Positions 39,049 through 48,308 of a stretch of DNA of 64,000 nucleotides are shown here, piece after piece. Each line of letters opens with the position of its first letter. The first letter of the stretch is position 1. Source of the DNA: Alteromonas profundi (lineage in GTDB: Bacteria > Pseudomonadota > Gammaproteobacteria > Enterobacterales > Alteromonadaceae); the NCBI RefSeq assembly GCF_010500865.1, contig NZ_JAAAWN010000006.1:1-64000 (forward strand), given 5' to 3'. A model generated the notes under the pieces. That model was not told where the DNA came from. It saw nothing but the letters and a program-made list of their open reading frames with translations, and searched no databases. A program made the position numbers and the translations under genes.

Positions 39049-40170
39049 ATGCAAAGAAAAACATTCGTTACCTTAGCCGTAATTGGGGCTGTTGTAGTTG
39101 CCATAAGGCTCAGCCTTCCTTACGCGGTACAAGGCTATATAAACAAAACCCTTAGTCAACCGGGCGCCTATAATGGCCGAGTAGGCGATGTAGATTTAAT
39201 GCTTTGGCGCGGAGCTTACCGCCTTCAAGATGTGCTTTTGTACAAGGCAAACGGTGAAGTTGACCGCCCACTATTTCGGGCTCAAGCAGTAGATTTCTCT
39301 TTGTTGTGGTCTCAACTATTTAAAGGCGCGGCGGTGGGAAGTGTTACCCTAACAGCCCCTGAAATTAACTTCGTTGATGGGCCCAGTGAAAGCCAAGACC
39401 AATCTGGTAAAGATGAAGATTGGTTAAATATTGCCAATCAGCTTTTCCCTCTACAAGTTGAAAAACTGGAAGTAATTGATGGAAAAGTGACCTTTTATAA
39501 TCCGCAATCTTCGCCGTCCATCGACATATCTTTGCATGACATTCAAGGGAAGCTTACTAACTTAGTTAATAGCGATGCGCTATCGTCAGATAGGGTTGCG
39601 CAGGTTTCTGCCCGTGGGCAAACCGCGCAACAAGGCACGCTTACCCTTGAAGGTGAACTCGATCCCTCCACCGCTAATCCCACGTTTGATGTTGATATTC
39701 AAGCCGACAATGTAGCGCTAAAAAACTTTGAAAATCTCTTTGATACCTATGCGCCCTTCGACTTAGAAGCAGGCTCATTAACCCTTGCTGCAGAGCTCGC
39801 CGCTGATAACGGGAAGCTTGAAGGCTATATCAAACCGATTATCCATAATGTTGAAGTTTTTTCGTGGAAGCAAGATATAGAGGAAGATGGCGATGGCCCC
39901 ATCGAAGGCGGCATAGAGATACTCGCAGCCTTTGCGATGGAGATATTTGAAAACCAAAGCGAAGATCAGTTCGCCACCCGCATTCCCCTAGAGGGTGATA
40001 TTGCCGACCCCGAAACCAGTATATGGTCGTCCCTTGGGGCCGTGGTGAAAAACGCCTTTATACAGGCCTTTTCAGGGGATGTTGAAGATTCAGTTGACCT
40101 AGAATCACTTGGAACTAATACGGATAAAGCAGACAAAGATAGCTCAGCGAACAGCGATCGAAACGACTAG
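39049..40170 (+). CDS. DUF748-like membrane-anchored protein
   Basis: A 373-residue protein. An N-terminal anchor (about 5-25) is followed by a periplasmic beta-rich domain resembling the DUF748/AsmA class: GRVGDVDLMLWRGAYRLQDV, VGSVTLTAPEINFV and LQVEKLEVIDGKVTFYNP. The C-terminus is acidic and low in complexity. AsmA-like proteins act in envelope lipid traffic, but no role is shown here. The start ATG 39049 follows AAGGAG by 5 bases. Its TAG stop shares the CTAG at 40167-40170 with the convergent slyX. Confidence 0.72.
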   Translation: MQRKTFVTLAVIGAVVVAIRLSLPYAVQGYINKTLSQPGAYNGRVGDVDLMLWRGAYRLQDVLLYKANGEVDRPLFRAQAVDFSLLWSQLFKGAAVGSVTLTAPEINFVDGPSESQDQSGKDEDWLNIANQLFPLQVEKLEVIDGKVTFYNPQSSPSIDISLHDIQGKLTNLVNSDALSSDRVAQVSARGQTAQQGTLTLEGELDPSTANPTFDVDIQADNVALKNFENLFDTYAPFDLEAGSLTLAAELAADNGKLEGYIKPIIHNVEVFSWKQDIEEDGDGPIEGGIEILAAFAMEIFENQSEDQFATRIPLEGDIADPETSIWSSLGAVVKNAFIQAFSGDVEDSVDLESLGTNTDKADKDSSANSDRND

Positions 40171-40418
40171 TAATGCGGTGGTGGCGTTTCTTCAGATTGC
40201 TTGGCTATATTGGACGGCTGAATAGACTTTACTCTGTCGATTACATGACGAAGTTTATAGCTTAGCTCGTCCATTTGACACTGTTGAGATGCTAACGCTT
40301 CGTTGAGTACTTCAATGGTATGCTCTTGAAACGCCACTTTCGTTTGCAGTTCTTCAATACTGTCGTGAGCAGTAGCAAGCTGCTGGTATACTTCAGGGTC
40401 ATTACATTTATCAGTCAT
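40167..40418 (-). CDS. slyX: SlyX family protein
   Basis: An 83-residue coiled-coil protein (about 15-60, heptad-like ELQTKVAFQEHTIEVLNEAL). The end QPSNIAKQSEETPPPHY is diagnostic of SlyX. Function unknown. In E. coli slyX sits between slyD and fkpA. Here it lies 8 bases behind a WD40 lipoprotein gene and close to fkpA, so it is likely read from the lipoprotein promoter. I prefer the Met at 40418 to an upstream GTG. Confidence 0.9.
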   Translation of the reverse strand: MTDKCNDPEVYQQLATAHDSIEELQTKVAFQEHTIEVLNEALASQQCQMDELSYKLRHVIDRVKSIQPSNIAKQSEETPPPHY

Positions 40419-40426
40419 TACACACT

Positions 40427-41419
40427 CTACTTTTTTCGTTGCCACAGTTCGGCAAGGCCACTACTACTTTCGGTGACAATGTTACCATCTGTAGTAAAGG
40501 CAACGCCATAGACAACTGCCGTAGGCGGTGACATAGTATCGCGAGCGGCCACTTTCCAGCTTTCTAATTCTTGGCCACTTTGAACATCCCACAGATATAC
40601 TTGCCGCGCCGGTGAGCCGGTAAGTAAATACTTGCCATCCTCTGAAAATTCGATGTCAGTGAATATTTTTTGACGGGCAAAGTAGCGCAAGGCGCTTACG
40701 GGCTCCCCTGTTTGTACGTTCCATATCTGCGATTTGCTTTGACTATCTGCGGTAAGCGCATAACGCCCTTTATCATCGAGCGCCACCTTACTTACCCGGG
40801 TAGGATGGGTGAAGGTATGAATAATCTGACCTGAGTCTGTACTCCACAAATAAGCGGTATAATCGTTGCCGCCAGTAAGAGCATACTTTCCATTTGGGGA
40901 GATATCGATAGAGTTCACTTTTTCTTGGTGGCCTAGAAACTCTAAACGCCTTTGTGTCTGTGGTTCAAAGTACATTACAGTACCGCTCGACCGCGCCACT
41001 AATATCCCTTTGCCTTCATTGGTCACAGCTACATCACGTATAGAAGACTCATCGATGCGCCAAAAACCTACTGGCTCACCGGTGGCTAAATTCCACAATG
41101 CAAACGCCTCTTTATCTGCAGTCACCACATGGGTTTTATCTGCAGAAATATGCACCGAAATAACTAAATTGTTACCCTCGCCCTGATGGCTCCAATGAAA
41201 TAATGGTTTCTCATCACCAATACGCCACACATTTAGTCCGTTATTAATGCCTGATACCACTGCTAATGTACCGTCTGTAGAAATATCGGCCGCATAAGCC
41301 CCGCCTTCCACATGTCGCCAATGGGCAAGGGGGGTAGATTCAGGCACGCTACATCCTACCAATGCACATGTGAATAAGGTGAGTAACAAAATTCTACGGA
41401 ACAAATAAGCCCTAAACAT
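40427..41419 (-). CDS. WD40-repeat lipoprotein
   Basis: A 330-residue predicted lipoprotein. A signal sequence ends in lipobox LVGC with the lipidated Cys at residue 23, followed by a beta-propeller of about six or seven WD40-type repeats (for example VNSIDISPNGKYALTGGNDYTAYLWSTDSG in pieces, and SKSQIWNVQTGEPVSALRYF). Such propellers act as protein-binding platforms. The residue after Cys is Ser, which suggests sorting to the outer membrane. Partner unknown. The first gene of a two-gene unit with slyX, 130-odd bases from the divergent fkpA. No strong ribosome site is visible. Confidence 0.8.
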   Translation of the reverse strand: MFRAYLFRRILLLTLFTCALVGCSVPESTPLAHWRHVEGGAYAADISTDGTLAVVSGINNGLNVWRIGDEKPLFHWSHQGEGNNLVISVHISADKTHVVTADKEAFALWNLATGEPVGFWRIDESSIRDVAVTNEGKGILVARSSGTVMYFEPQTQRRLEFLGHQEKVNSIDISPNGKYALTGGNDYTAYLWSTDSGQIIHTFTHPTRVSKVALDDKGRYALTADSQSKSQIWNVQTGEPVSALRYFARQKIFTDIEFSEDGKYLLTGSPARQVYLWDVQSGQELESWKVAARDTMSPPTAVVYGVAFTTDGNIVTESSSGLAELWQRKK

Positions 41420-41555
41420 AATCAAATGGGTTTCGCTTTGTGATTGCTAGGTTTAACATAGCACGGATCACGCATCTTTAACTATCGTGCACACTGCCTT
41501 AGATGCAGCAGTATAGACATTGAAGCATGATGATAAAATTAATGGAGACATTTTT

Positions 41556-42338
41556 ATGCAGAAGTCGCTTGTTGCCCTATCTACCGTTGCTGCGCTAGGT
41601 TTATTTGCCTGTCAGCCAAATACGTCAGATGAGGCTGCTAACACCAGTGCAGAGACTACAGAGTCTACCGACGCAACGTCGATGACAGACGCACAGAAAC
41701 AAGCATACGCCATGGGTGCCAGTATGGGCTTGTTCGTGAACAATCGTGCACAGCAGCAAGAACAGCTAGACATGCCACTAGACCAAGCCGCATTAAAACA
41801 AGGATTTAACGATGGTCTAAACGACAACCTTAAGTTCAGCCAAGAAGAAATTCAGCAGATTGCTCAGCAAGGCGAACAGGTTCTACGTGAAAAACAACAG
41901 CAGATGGCAGAAGCTGCAGCTGAAAAAAATAAACAAGAAGGCGCTGCCTATCTTGAGGAAAATGCCAAACGTGAAGGCGTAACGGTGACTGAATCTGGTC
42001 TTCAATATGAAGTACTTGAAGAAGGCGAAGGCGAAAGCCCCGCCGCAGAAGATATAGTAAAAGTGCACTATCGTGGCACATTGCTTGATGGTACCGAGTT
42101 CGACTCATCTTATAAGCGCGACGAGCCAGCGGAATTCCCTTTGAATCGCGTTATTCCAGGTTGGACTGAAGGTGTTCAGTTAATGAAAGAAGGCGCGAAA
42201 TACCGCTTCCATATCCCATCTGACTTAGCCTACGGCACACGTTCTACTGGCGCTATCACGCCTAACTCTACATTAATCTTTGATGTTGAGTTACTTGAAG
42301 TATCAAAAAGCGAAGAAGTAGCTGGCGAAGAACAATAA
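41556..42338 (+). CDS. fkpA: FKBP-type peptidyl-prolyl isomerase, FkpA-like
   Basis: Envelope foldase of 260 residues. The N-terminal dimerisation domain is helical and rich in Gln/Glu (about 40-140, [14 protein letters not shown]). The C-terminal FKBP domain (about 150-250) includes [19 protein letters not shown] and [20 protein letters not shown]. The signal sequence ends LGLFAC with Cys at 19, a probable lipobox, so the protein may be lipid-anchored unlike soluble E. coli FkpA. Start ATG 41556 has GGAG 8 bases upstream. A terminator follows the stop. Confidence 0.88.
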   Translation: MQKSLVALSTVAALGLFACQPNTSDEAANTSAETTESTDATSMTDAQKQAYAMGASMGLFVNNRAQQQEQLDMPLDQAALKQGFNDGLNDNLKFSQEEIQQIAQQGEQVLREKQQQMAEAAAEKNKQEGAAYLEENAKREGVTVTESGLQYEVLEEGEGESPAAEDIVKVHYRGTLLDGTEFDSSYKRDEPAEFPLNRVIPGWTEGVQLMKEGAKYRFHIPSDLAYGTRSTGAITPNSTLIFDVELLEVSKSEEVAGEEQ

Positions 42339-42358
42339 GCCAAGTATGCGATAACGAG

Positions 42359-42391
42359 AAAAGCCGGCACTTAAAAAGTACCGGCTTTTTT
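42359..42391 (+). terminator. intrinsic terminator after fkpA
   Basis: A long stem (42359-42372 with 42376-42389, one internal mismatch) is followed by T residues, 20 bases after the fkpA stop. Confidence 0.88.
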
Positions 42392-42622
42392 ATGCGTGAA
42401 ACAGCGTATTCCTTGCTTACCTTTTCCCTACGAACGCTGTGGAATAAATCCTCGCTCGTGCCCACATGGTAATGCGGGTTATTCGTTTAGGTTCTCGAAT
42501 TCACACTAAAAAGTATAGTGCTGTTTCTGCGTTTTCGCCGCTGAAAATTGGGCGTTTTTTGGACTGATTTGCGATAATACCTGCTTATTTAGAACAATTC
42601 GTTGTAAGCATAAAAATTGGCA

Positions 42623-42898
42623 TTATCGCTGTAACGTTCGCCTTCGTTCGGGCGGTACCTTAAAGGCAGCAAATCGGTTTAATATACCTTGACCCACCTT
42701 AAACATTACATACCCTAAGACGAGGTAAGCAGCGGTTCTAAGGCTATCAATGCGAACGACAATATCGATAAAGCCGTAGAGAAGCAGCAAAGCGCCGGTA
42801 AGGAACAATAAAAAACCCACAATAGTAGCAACCACTACAAACTGACTATTGGAGGATGCGGCTGAAATATTTCGGTTTCGGGTTGATGATTTAACCAT
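42623..42898 (-). CDS. small two-helix membrane protein, unknown function
   Basis: A 91-residue hypothetical protein. A polar, Ser/Asn-rich N-terminus (about 1-18) precedes two hydrophobic helices (about 20-47 and 54-72) and a basic tail FAAFKVPPERRRTLQR. I chose the ATG at 42898 because TGAGGAG lies about 9 bases upstream. Its C-terminal part resembles that of the small protein at 52355-52579. Monocistronic and divergent from greB. The 280 bases downstream, to fkpA, hold only the fkpA terminator and nothing else I can name. Confidence 0.6.
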   Translation of the reverse strand: MVKSSTRNRNISAASSNSQFVVVATIVGFLLFLTGALLLLYGFIDIVVRIDSLRTAAYLVLGYVMFKVGQGILNRFAAFKVPPERRRTLQR

Positions 42899-43070
42899 GA
42901 GAGCGCACTCCTCAGCTATTGTCATTTATACTTCATCAACGACATAAAGGTTTATGTACAAAATTTAACCGAAGTTTCACTAGTGCGGGAAAATGACAAC
43001 TTCGCATATTGCCTTCTTCATGTTTACCCACATACAGTAGGGTAACGTTAATTAATGTACTTAATTACTT

Positions 43071-43556
43071 GTGAAAACACCACTAATTACAAGAAAAGGA
43101 TATCTCGCCCTCCAAAGTGAGCTCGATCACTTATGGCGCGAAGAAAGACCCGAAATTACCAAGAAGGTAACGTGGGCGGCAAGTTTGGGAGATAGAAGTG
43201 AAAATGCCGACTATCAGTACAACAAGAAAAAGCTGCGCGAGATTGACCGCCGGGTACGTTATTTACGTAAATGCCTTGAAAATTTAAAGGTGGTTGATTA
43301 CAACCCACAGCAAGAAGGTAAAGTATTTTTTGGTGCCTGGGTAGAAATTGAAAATGAAGCCGGCAAGGTACTTGAACTTCGCTTAGTGGGTTATGACGAG
43401 ATTTTTGGCCGCAAAGATTATATCTCTATCGATTCCCCCATGGCGCGTGCGTTGGTAGGAAAAGAAGAAGATGACGAATTTGTAGTAAAAACTGAAACCG
43501 GTATCAAGGAATGGTGGATAAACCGCATCTGGTACGATCCCACTGACAAATTATAG
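43071..43556 (+). CDS. greB: transcription elongation factor GreB
   Basis: RNA polymerase cleavage factor that rescues backtracked complexes, 161 residues. An N-terminal coiled coil (about 10-75) carries RSENADYQYNKKKLREIDRR, including the acidic tip, and a C-terminal FKBP-like globular domain follows (DSPMARALVGKEEDDEF). The distinction from GreA rests on the basic coiled-coil stretch and the length. It begins with GTG. tex follows 156 bases downstream, the same neighbour as in E. coli. Confidence 0.93.
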   Translation: MKTPLITRKGYLALQSELDHLWREERPEITKKVTWAASLGDRSENADYQYNKKKLREIDRRVRYLRKCLENLKVVDYNPQQEGKVFFGAWVEIENEAGKVLELRLVGYDEIFGRKDYISIDSPMARALVGKEEDDEFVVKTETGIKEWWINRIWYDPTDKL

Positions 43557-43712
43557 TACACAGAACTTAATCGTATAGCGGGCGTATTCAATGCTATTTC
43601 TCGCTATTTCATATAATTCACAATGCTATACTTGCCACCATACATTCACATTAACGACGTTTGTCGATGCGACTGAGTTTGCCCTCGCACAAACCATTGC
43701 CTAGAGCGAATT

Positions 43713-46055
43713 ATGATTAACAGTAAAATTGCCGAGGAACTCTCGGTTCAGCCAGCCCAAGTAGACGCTGCCGTTAAACTCCTTGATGAAGGCGCTACCG
43801 TGCCTTTTATTGCACGCTATAGAAAAGAAGTAACGCAAGGGCTAGATGACACCCAACTTCGTAACTTACAGCAACGTCTTACTTACCTGAGAGAACTTGA
43901 AGAAAGACGCGGGGTCATCCTTAAATCTATAGATGAGCAAGGCAAGCTTACCGATAGCTTAAAGCACAGTATTGTTTCTGCCGACAGTAAAACCTCTTTA
44001 GAAGACTTGTACCTACCTTACAAACCGCGTAGACGTACTAAAGGTCAAATTGCTATTGAAGCGGGCCTTGAACCTTTAGCTTCCGCTTTGTTTGAGGATG
44101 CCACGTTAGACCCGAATGTGCTCGCCGCCGAATACGTTGATGAAGGTAAAGGGGTGAAGGACGTTAAGGCAGCCTTAGAAGGCGCCCGCTTTATTCTTAT
44201 GGAACGCTTTGCTGAAGATGCTGCACTGCTGGCCAAAATTCGTCATTATCTCACCGAGAACGCCCATATCCGCAGTAAAGTGGCACCGGGAAAAGAGCAA
44301 GAAGCCGCCAAATATAAAGACTACTTTGAACACAGTGAGAAGTTTAAGAACGCCCCCTCCCATAGAGCGCTTGCCATGTTTAGGGGCCGTAACGAAGGCG
44401 TGCTTCATATACAGCTTGATGCAGATCCTCAGCAAGATGACGCTTCTGCACCTTCGCACTGTGAGCACATTATTGCCAGCCACTACGGTATTATGCAGCG
44501 GAATCGCGCCGGCGATGATTTTCTAGCTCAGGTGGTTCAATGGACCTGGAAAATCAAAATTGCTTTACACATGGAAACCGAACTTTTCAGCACGTTACGA
44601 GAACGCGCCGAAGAGGAAGCCATTGAAGTATTTGCTAAAAACCTTAACGACCTCTTAATGGCTGCGCCCGCTGGCGCGAAAACCACTATGGGGCTTGATC
44701 CTGGTTTGCGTACCGGGGTGAAAGTGGCCGTGGTTGATAAAACCGGAAAGGTGGTGGCTACCAATACTATTTTCCCCCATGTACCACAAAATCAGTGGGA
44801 CAAATCTATGCGTACGCTTACCACCTTGTGTAAGCAATACAAAGTAGAGCTTATTAGCATAGGTAATGGTACTGGCTCACGGGAAACTGATAAATTGGTA
44901 GGGGAAATGCTAAAAAACAACCCTGACCTGGGCGCTCAGAAAATTGTAGTTAGTGAAGCGGGCGCATCAGTGTACTCAGCGTCAGAATTAGCGTCAAAAG
45001 AGTTACCCGACCTTGATGTATCGCTGCGTGGCGCTGTATCTATAGCGCGGCGCTTGCAAGACCCACTCGCTGAATTAGTAAAAATTGAGCCCAAAGCGAT
45101 AGGTGTTGGTCAGTATCAACATGATGTAAGTCAAAGCCAATTAGGTAAATCCCTCGATAGAGTAATAGAAGATTGTGTAAATGCGGTAGGGGTTGATTTA
45201 AATACCGCCTCGCCTGCCTTACTCAGCTACGTTTCAGGCTTAAATAAAACCTTGGCCCATAATATTGTCCATTTTAGAGACAGTCACGGTGCATTCGATA
45301 ATAGAAAAGCGCTGTTAAAAGTGGAGCGTTTAGGCCCGAAAGCGTTTGAACAAGCGGCGGGCTTCTTGCGTATTTTCAATGGCACTAACCCACTGGATTC
45401 CTCTGCGGTGCACCCAGAAGCTTACCCAGTGGTTGATAATATTGTAGATACTACTGCCGTTGCAGTTAACGATATTATTGGTAATACAGAACTATTGAAA
45501 ACCTTGTCGCCAGAAACCTTTACTAATGACGCCTTTGGTTTACCTACGGTAAAAGATATTTTGAAGGAATTAGATAAACCGGGACGAGATCCACGCCCTG
45601 AGTTTAAAACAGCCGCCTTTAAAGAAGGCGTAGAAACGATTCAAGATCTTAAACCAGGCATGATTTTAGAAGGTGTGGTTAGCAACGTTGCTAACTTTGG
45701 GGCGTTTGTGGATGTGGGAGTCCATCAAGACGGACTGGTACACATTTCGGCCCTAACCAATAAATTTATATCTGACCCGCGAGAAGTGGTAAAAGCTGGC
45801 GATATTGTTAAAGTAAAAGTGCTTGAGGTAGACGTACCTCGCAAACGTATTTCGTTTACCATGCGCCTAGATGATACCCCGGCTGCGTCAAACAGCGAAG
45901 GCAAGCGCTCGACACCTGCACCAAAAGGTAAGCAGCACACCCGAGGTCCACGCAACGACAAAGCCTCGCCACGAAGTAATAAACCTAAGGCTCAACCGCA
46001 AAACAGTGCCATGGGCAATGCATTCGCCGATGCCTTTGCAAAAGCCAAAAAATAA
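43713..46055 (+). CDS. tex: RNA-binding transcription accessory protein Tex
   Basis: A 780-residue cytoplasmic nucleic-acid-binding protein. Order seen: an N-terminal helical region, a YqgF-like domain (around 325-430, [16 protein letters not shown]), helix-hairpin-helix segments (around 490-560, [18 protein letters not shown]), and an S1 RNA-binding domain (about 646-720, [21 protein letters not shown]). The basic Pro/Lys/Asn-rich tail is specific to this branch. Resembles E. coli YhgF. A compound hairpin terminates it. Confidence 0.94.
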   Translation: MINSKIAEELSVQPAQVDAAVKLLDEGATVPFIARYRKEVTQGLDDTQLRNLQQRLTYLRELEERRGVILKSIDEQGKLTDSLKHSIVSADSKTSLEDLYLPYKPRRRTKGQIAIEAGLEPLASALFEDATLDPNVLAAEYVDEGKGVKDVKAALEGARFILMERFAEDAALLAKIRHYLTENAHIRSKVAPGKEQEAAKYKDYFEHSEKFKNAPSHRALAMFRGRNEGVLHIQLDADPQQDDASAPSHCEHIIASHYGIMQRNRAGDDFLAQVVQWTWKIKIALHMETELFSTLRERAEEEAIEVFAKNLNDLLMAAPAGAKTTMGLDPGLRTGVKVAVVDKTGKVVATNTIFPHVPQNQWDKSMRTLTTLCKQYKVELISIGNGTGSRETDKLVGEMLKNNPDLGAQKIVVSEAGASVYSASELASKELPDLDVSLRGAVSIARRLQDPLAELVKIEPKAIGVGQYQHDVSQSQLGKSLDRVIEDCVNAVGVDLNTASPALLSYVSGLNKTLAHNIVHFRDSHGAFDNRKALLKVERLGPKAFEQAAGFLRIFNGTNPLDSSAVHPEAYPVVDNIVDTTAVAVNDIIGNTELLKTLSPETFTNDAFGLPTVKDILKELDKPGRDPRPEFKTAAFKEGVETIQDLKPGMILEGVVSNVANFGAFVDVGVHQDGLVHISALTNKFISDPREVVKAGDIVKVKVLEVDVPRKRISFTMRLDDTPAASNSEGKRSTPAPKGKQHTRGPRNDKASPRSNKPKAQPQNSAMGNAFADAFAKAKK

Positions 46056-46066
46056 CGTCAAATAGT

Positions 46067-46119
46067 AAAAAGCCGGCGAAAAACGCCTACCTCGGGTAGG
46101 CGCCCACTCACCGGCTTTT
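46067..46119. terminator. compound two-stem terminator between tex and the HExxH gene
   Basis: An outer stem (46067-46076 with 46110-46119, AAAAGCCGG core) encloses a second perfect 8-bp hairpin (46084-46091 with 46095-46102). Convergent genes lie on both sides, and A and T tracts lie at opposite feet, so it can act in both directions. Confidence 0.75.
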
Positions 46120-46150
46120 GTGTTTTCATACTTAGCTCTTGAATTTAGCC

Positions 46151-47179
46151 CTAGGCGCTAGCAGAAAACCCTTCTTTGCTTGGTGTATAACTCGCTGCAT
46201 AAACGTGCTGAATTCGGGAAATACGCGCTTGCATGTATTCATCTGCCGCTGAATTAGCAGCCCCGTTAGGGCTTGCTACTGAATATTTATTTTCGCTGCT
46301 ATGTGATGTGTCAAAAAGACTTTGTGGCTCCATCTGGACAGAAAATAACGATGCACTTTCCAGTCGGCGATTGGGGATCTCAACGCGTTGGGTGTCGGTC
46401 TCACCCACCTTACCTAGTGGCAGTGATTCACTATCATTGTCGTGACTTTCATTAGACACAGCGGGGGTGGTCTGCGACTTTTGTTGCGCTATTTCTACGC
46501 GTGCTTCAGATTCCTTCTGTACCGCTTCTGCTGCCACCTTCAAATCTTGTGAAGAAGGCTCAGCGGGCGCGAGCGCAGCGGCGCGCACTTGCTGCATTTT
46601 AGATACGGTTTGCTCAGGTGTTTGCGCCTTTGAAACATCAATAGATACCTCGCCATCGGTAACATAGCTTCTATTGTCCGGCCCAGTGGTATACTGGTAC
46701 TGAGGTGAGCCTGCATATTGCCCTCCCGCAGCTGCGTGTGCCTGTTCGTGCGTTCTAACTTCAGCATCCCGTTTTTCCAGCGCTTCTATTTCTTCTTGTT
46801 CTTCGGGGATCTTTCCTTCAAGGCCTTGTTCTTCGACCTGCTGCTTGGCATGTTGCTGCGCTTGTTGTTCGTTTTGCGCATCCTGTTTGCCAGCGCTTTC
46901 TTGTTCACTGTTATTTAAATCTTGCCCAAACACATTATCAAATGCGCTTTGCACATCGCTTTGCGACTGAGGACGTTCATATGTAACAGGCGCAGGTTGC
47001 TGACCCGGGTTGCGGGCTTTATCGGTTTCAGACCCCAACCCTTTTTGCGAGGCGCCTTGTTCAGCGCCTGCCGCTTGAGGAATGGTTTCACGGAGCACAT
47101 TATCACGCCGAGCAGACTCGGTATTAACGTTTGCCGTAGGATAGGCTAATGCTGTGATAATAGGTGTGACAATATTCAC
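46151..47179 (-). CDS. putative metalloprotease, SprA-related (HExxH)
   Basis: A 342-residue protein. Residues about 20-135 are low-complexity and very rich in Gln, Glu and Ala. The conserved core follows: VRTHEQAHAAAGGQYAG with the HExxH zinc motif His144-Glu145-His148, then PQYQYTTGPDNRSYVTDGEVSID and the AALAPAEPSSQDLKVA segment. This is the SprA-related/putative metalloprotease family. The C-terminal 120 residues are variable. No signal peptide is visible. The start is GTG 47179 without an obvious ribosome site, so it could be shorter. Substrate unknown. Confidence 0.75.
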   Translation of the reverse strand: MNIVTPIITALAYPTANVNTESARRDNVLRETIPQAAGAEQGASQKGLGSETDKARNPGQQPAPVTYERPQSQSDVQSAFDNVFGQDLNNSEQESAGKQDAQNEQQAQQHAKQQVEEQGLEGKIPEEQEEIEALEKRDAEVRTHEQAHAAAGGQYAGSPQYQYTTGPDNRSYVTDGEVSIDVSKAQTPEQTVSKMQQVRAAALAPAEPSSQDLKVAAEAVQKESEARVEIAQQKSQTTPAVSNESHDNDSESLPLGKVGETDTQRVEIPNRRLESASLFSVQMEPQSLFDTSHSSENKYSVASPNGAANSAADEYMQARISRIQHVYAASYTPSKEGFSASA

Positions 47180-47409
47180 CGAACGCGTGCTCTCTACTTA
47201 CGTTAATGTCGCAAAAATGGTGCTAACAGGATTATGAGTGAAGCCTCGGCCAATACCGCTTCGCTACCGCCCTCTACCCTCTTATGAGCAATTATTAACC
47301 AATTCATCGGCAATGAAAAGGTTTTCGTCGCCTATGCCCGCTAAACAATAGTGCTCTAAGAGGTTATTTGGATGTCTATTAAATTCCTTTAAGCCCTTAA
47401 GCGCCCCTT

Positions 47410-48219
47410 CTATGACGCCTTCTGCTGATAAATATTTGCCGCAAAAGAAAATAATATATCTGCGGTTTGCTGAGGGTGCGAAATAAAGGGAGCGTGTGAG
47501 GCGTGGGGCAATACCACAGTATCGGCCTGAGGCTGTAACTCGCAAATACCGTCTATGCCACTGGTAGGCACCAAGCTATCCAAGCGCCCATATAGACGTA
47601 ACGTTGGCAACGTTATCGCGCCTATCTCACTGCGCAAATCTTCCGATGATAAAATGTGCAAACCTTCTTTTAGCGCGAATTCTGATGGCGAGGGGTACTG
47701 GGTAATTTGCTCTCGAATGGCTTTAATATCTTGCTTTGCAGTTTCACTACCCATCGCCTGAATGGCTAAAAATCGCTCTAGTGTTTTACTAAAGTTTTTC
47801 TCTAATTGACGTTTAAATGTGGTTAGTACGTCAGCTGCAATTCCGGGCCATCTAGGGCCTGCAACGAAACGCGGAGTAGAAGCAATAGTGACGAGCCCGG
47901 CGAGTAGGTGAGACTTTTTCGCCGCTAATTTTTGCGCCACTAGCCCCCCTAAAGACCACCCCACTAAAATACTTTTAGCGGGAATATAAGGCGCAATCAT
48001 TTCCGCTAATTGCGCAATAGTGTATGGCTGAGGGGAGTGCTCCGCGTTTTCACCAAAACCGGGCAGATCGATAGTAGTGATCCGAAAGTGCGCACTTAAA
48101 TAGGGAATAAACGATGTAAAAGCACCACTATTCATGCCCCATCCATGTAGGAAAACCAGATCGTTTCCTGTCCCTTGAGTACGGGTGACAAGCGGTATGT
48201 TGGTATGCAAATCTTTCAC
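47410..48219 (-). CDS. bioH: pimeloyl-ACP methyl ester esterase BioH
   Basis: Alpha/beta-hydrolase that releases pimeloyl-ACP from its methyl ester in biotin synthesis. It is 269 residues (E. coli 256). The oxyanion motif is FLHGWGMN, nucleophile Ser89 sits in GWSLGG, acid Asp214 in YGRLDSLVP, and base His242 in ASHAPF. Assignment to BioH rather than a generic esterase rests on these motifs and on the bioH-gntX-nfuA neighbourhood, conserved with E. coli. Divergent from the comF/gntX gene. Confidence 0.9.
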   Translation of the reverse strand: MKDLHTNIPLVTRTQGTGNDLVFLHGWGMNSGAFTSFIPYLSAHFRITTIDLPGFGENAEHSPQPYTIAQLAEMIAPYIPAKSILVGWSLGGLVAQKLAAKKSHLLAGLVTIASTPRFVAGPRWPGIAADVLTTFKRQLEKNFSKTLERFLAIQAMGSETAKQDIKAIREQITQYPSPSEFALKEGLHILSSEDLRSEIGAITLPTLRLYGRLDSLVPTSGIDGICELQPQADTVVLPHASHAPFISHPQQTADILFSFAANIYQQKAS

Positions 48220-48308
48220 TGTATTTAATCCTTAATATATAGCGAGATAAGGGTGAGGATAAGTTTATCTGCGCAGTAACTCAGTTTTTTAAAACCCGCT
48301 TAACTGCG

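Noticed and set aside
47282-47545. 87-residue minus frame overlapping the bioH 3' end
   Set aside because: It overlaps the conserved end of bioH in another frame and shows no family or start signal. Probably noise.
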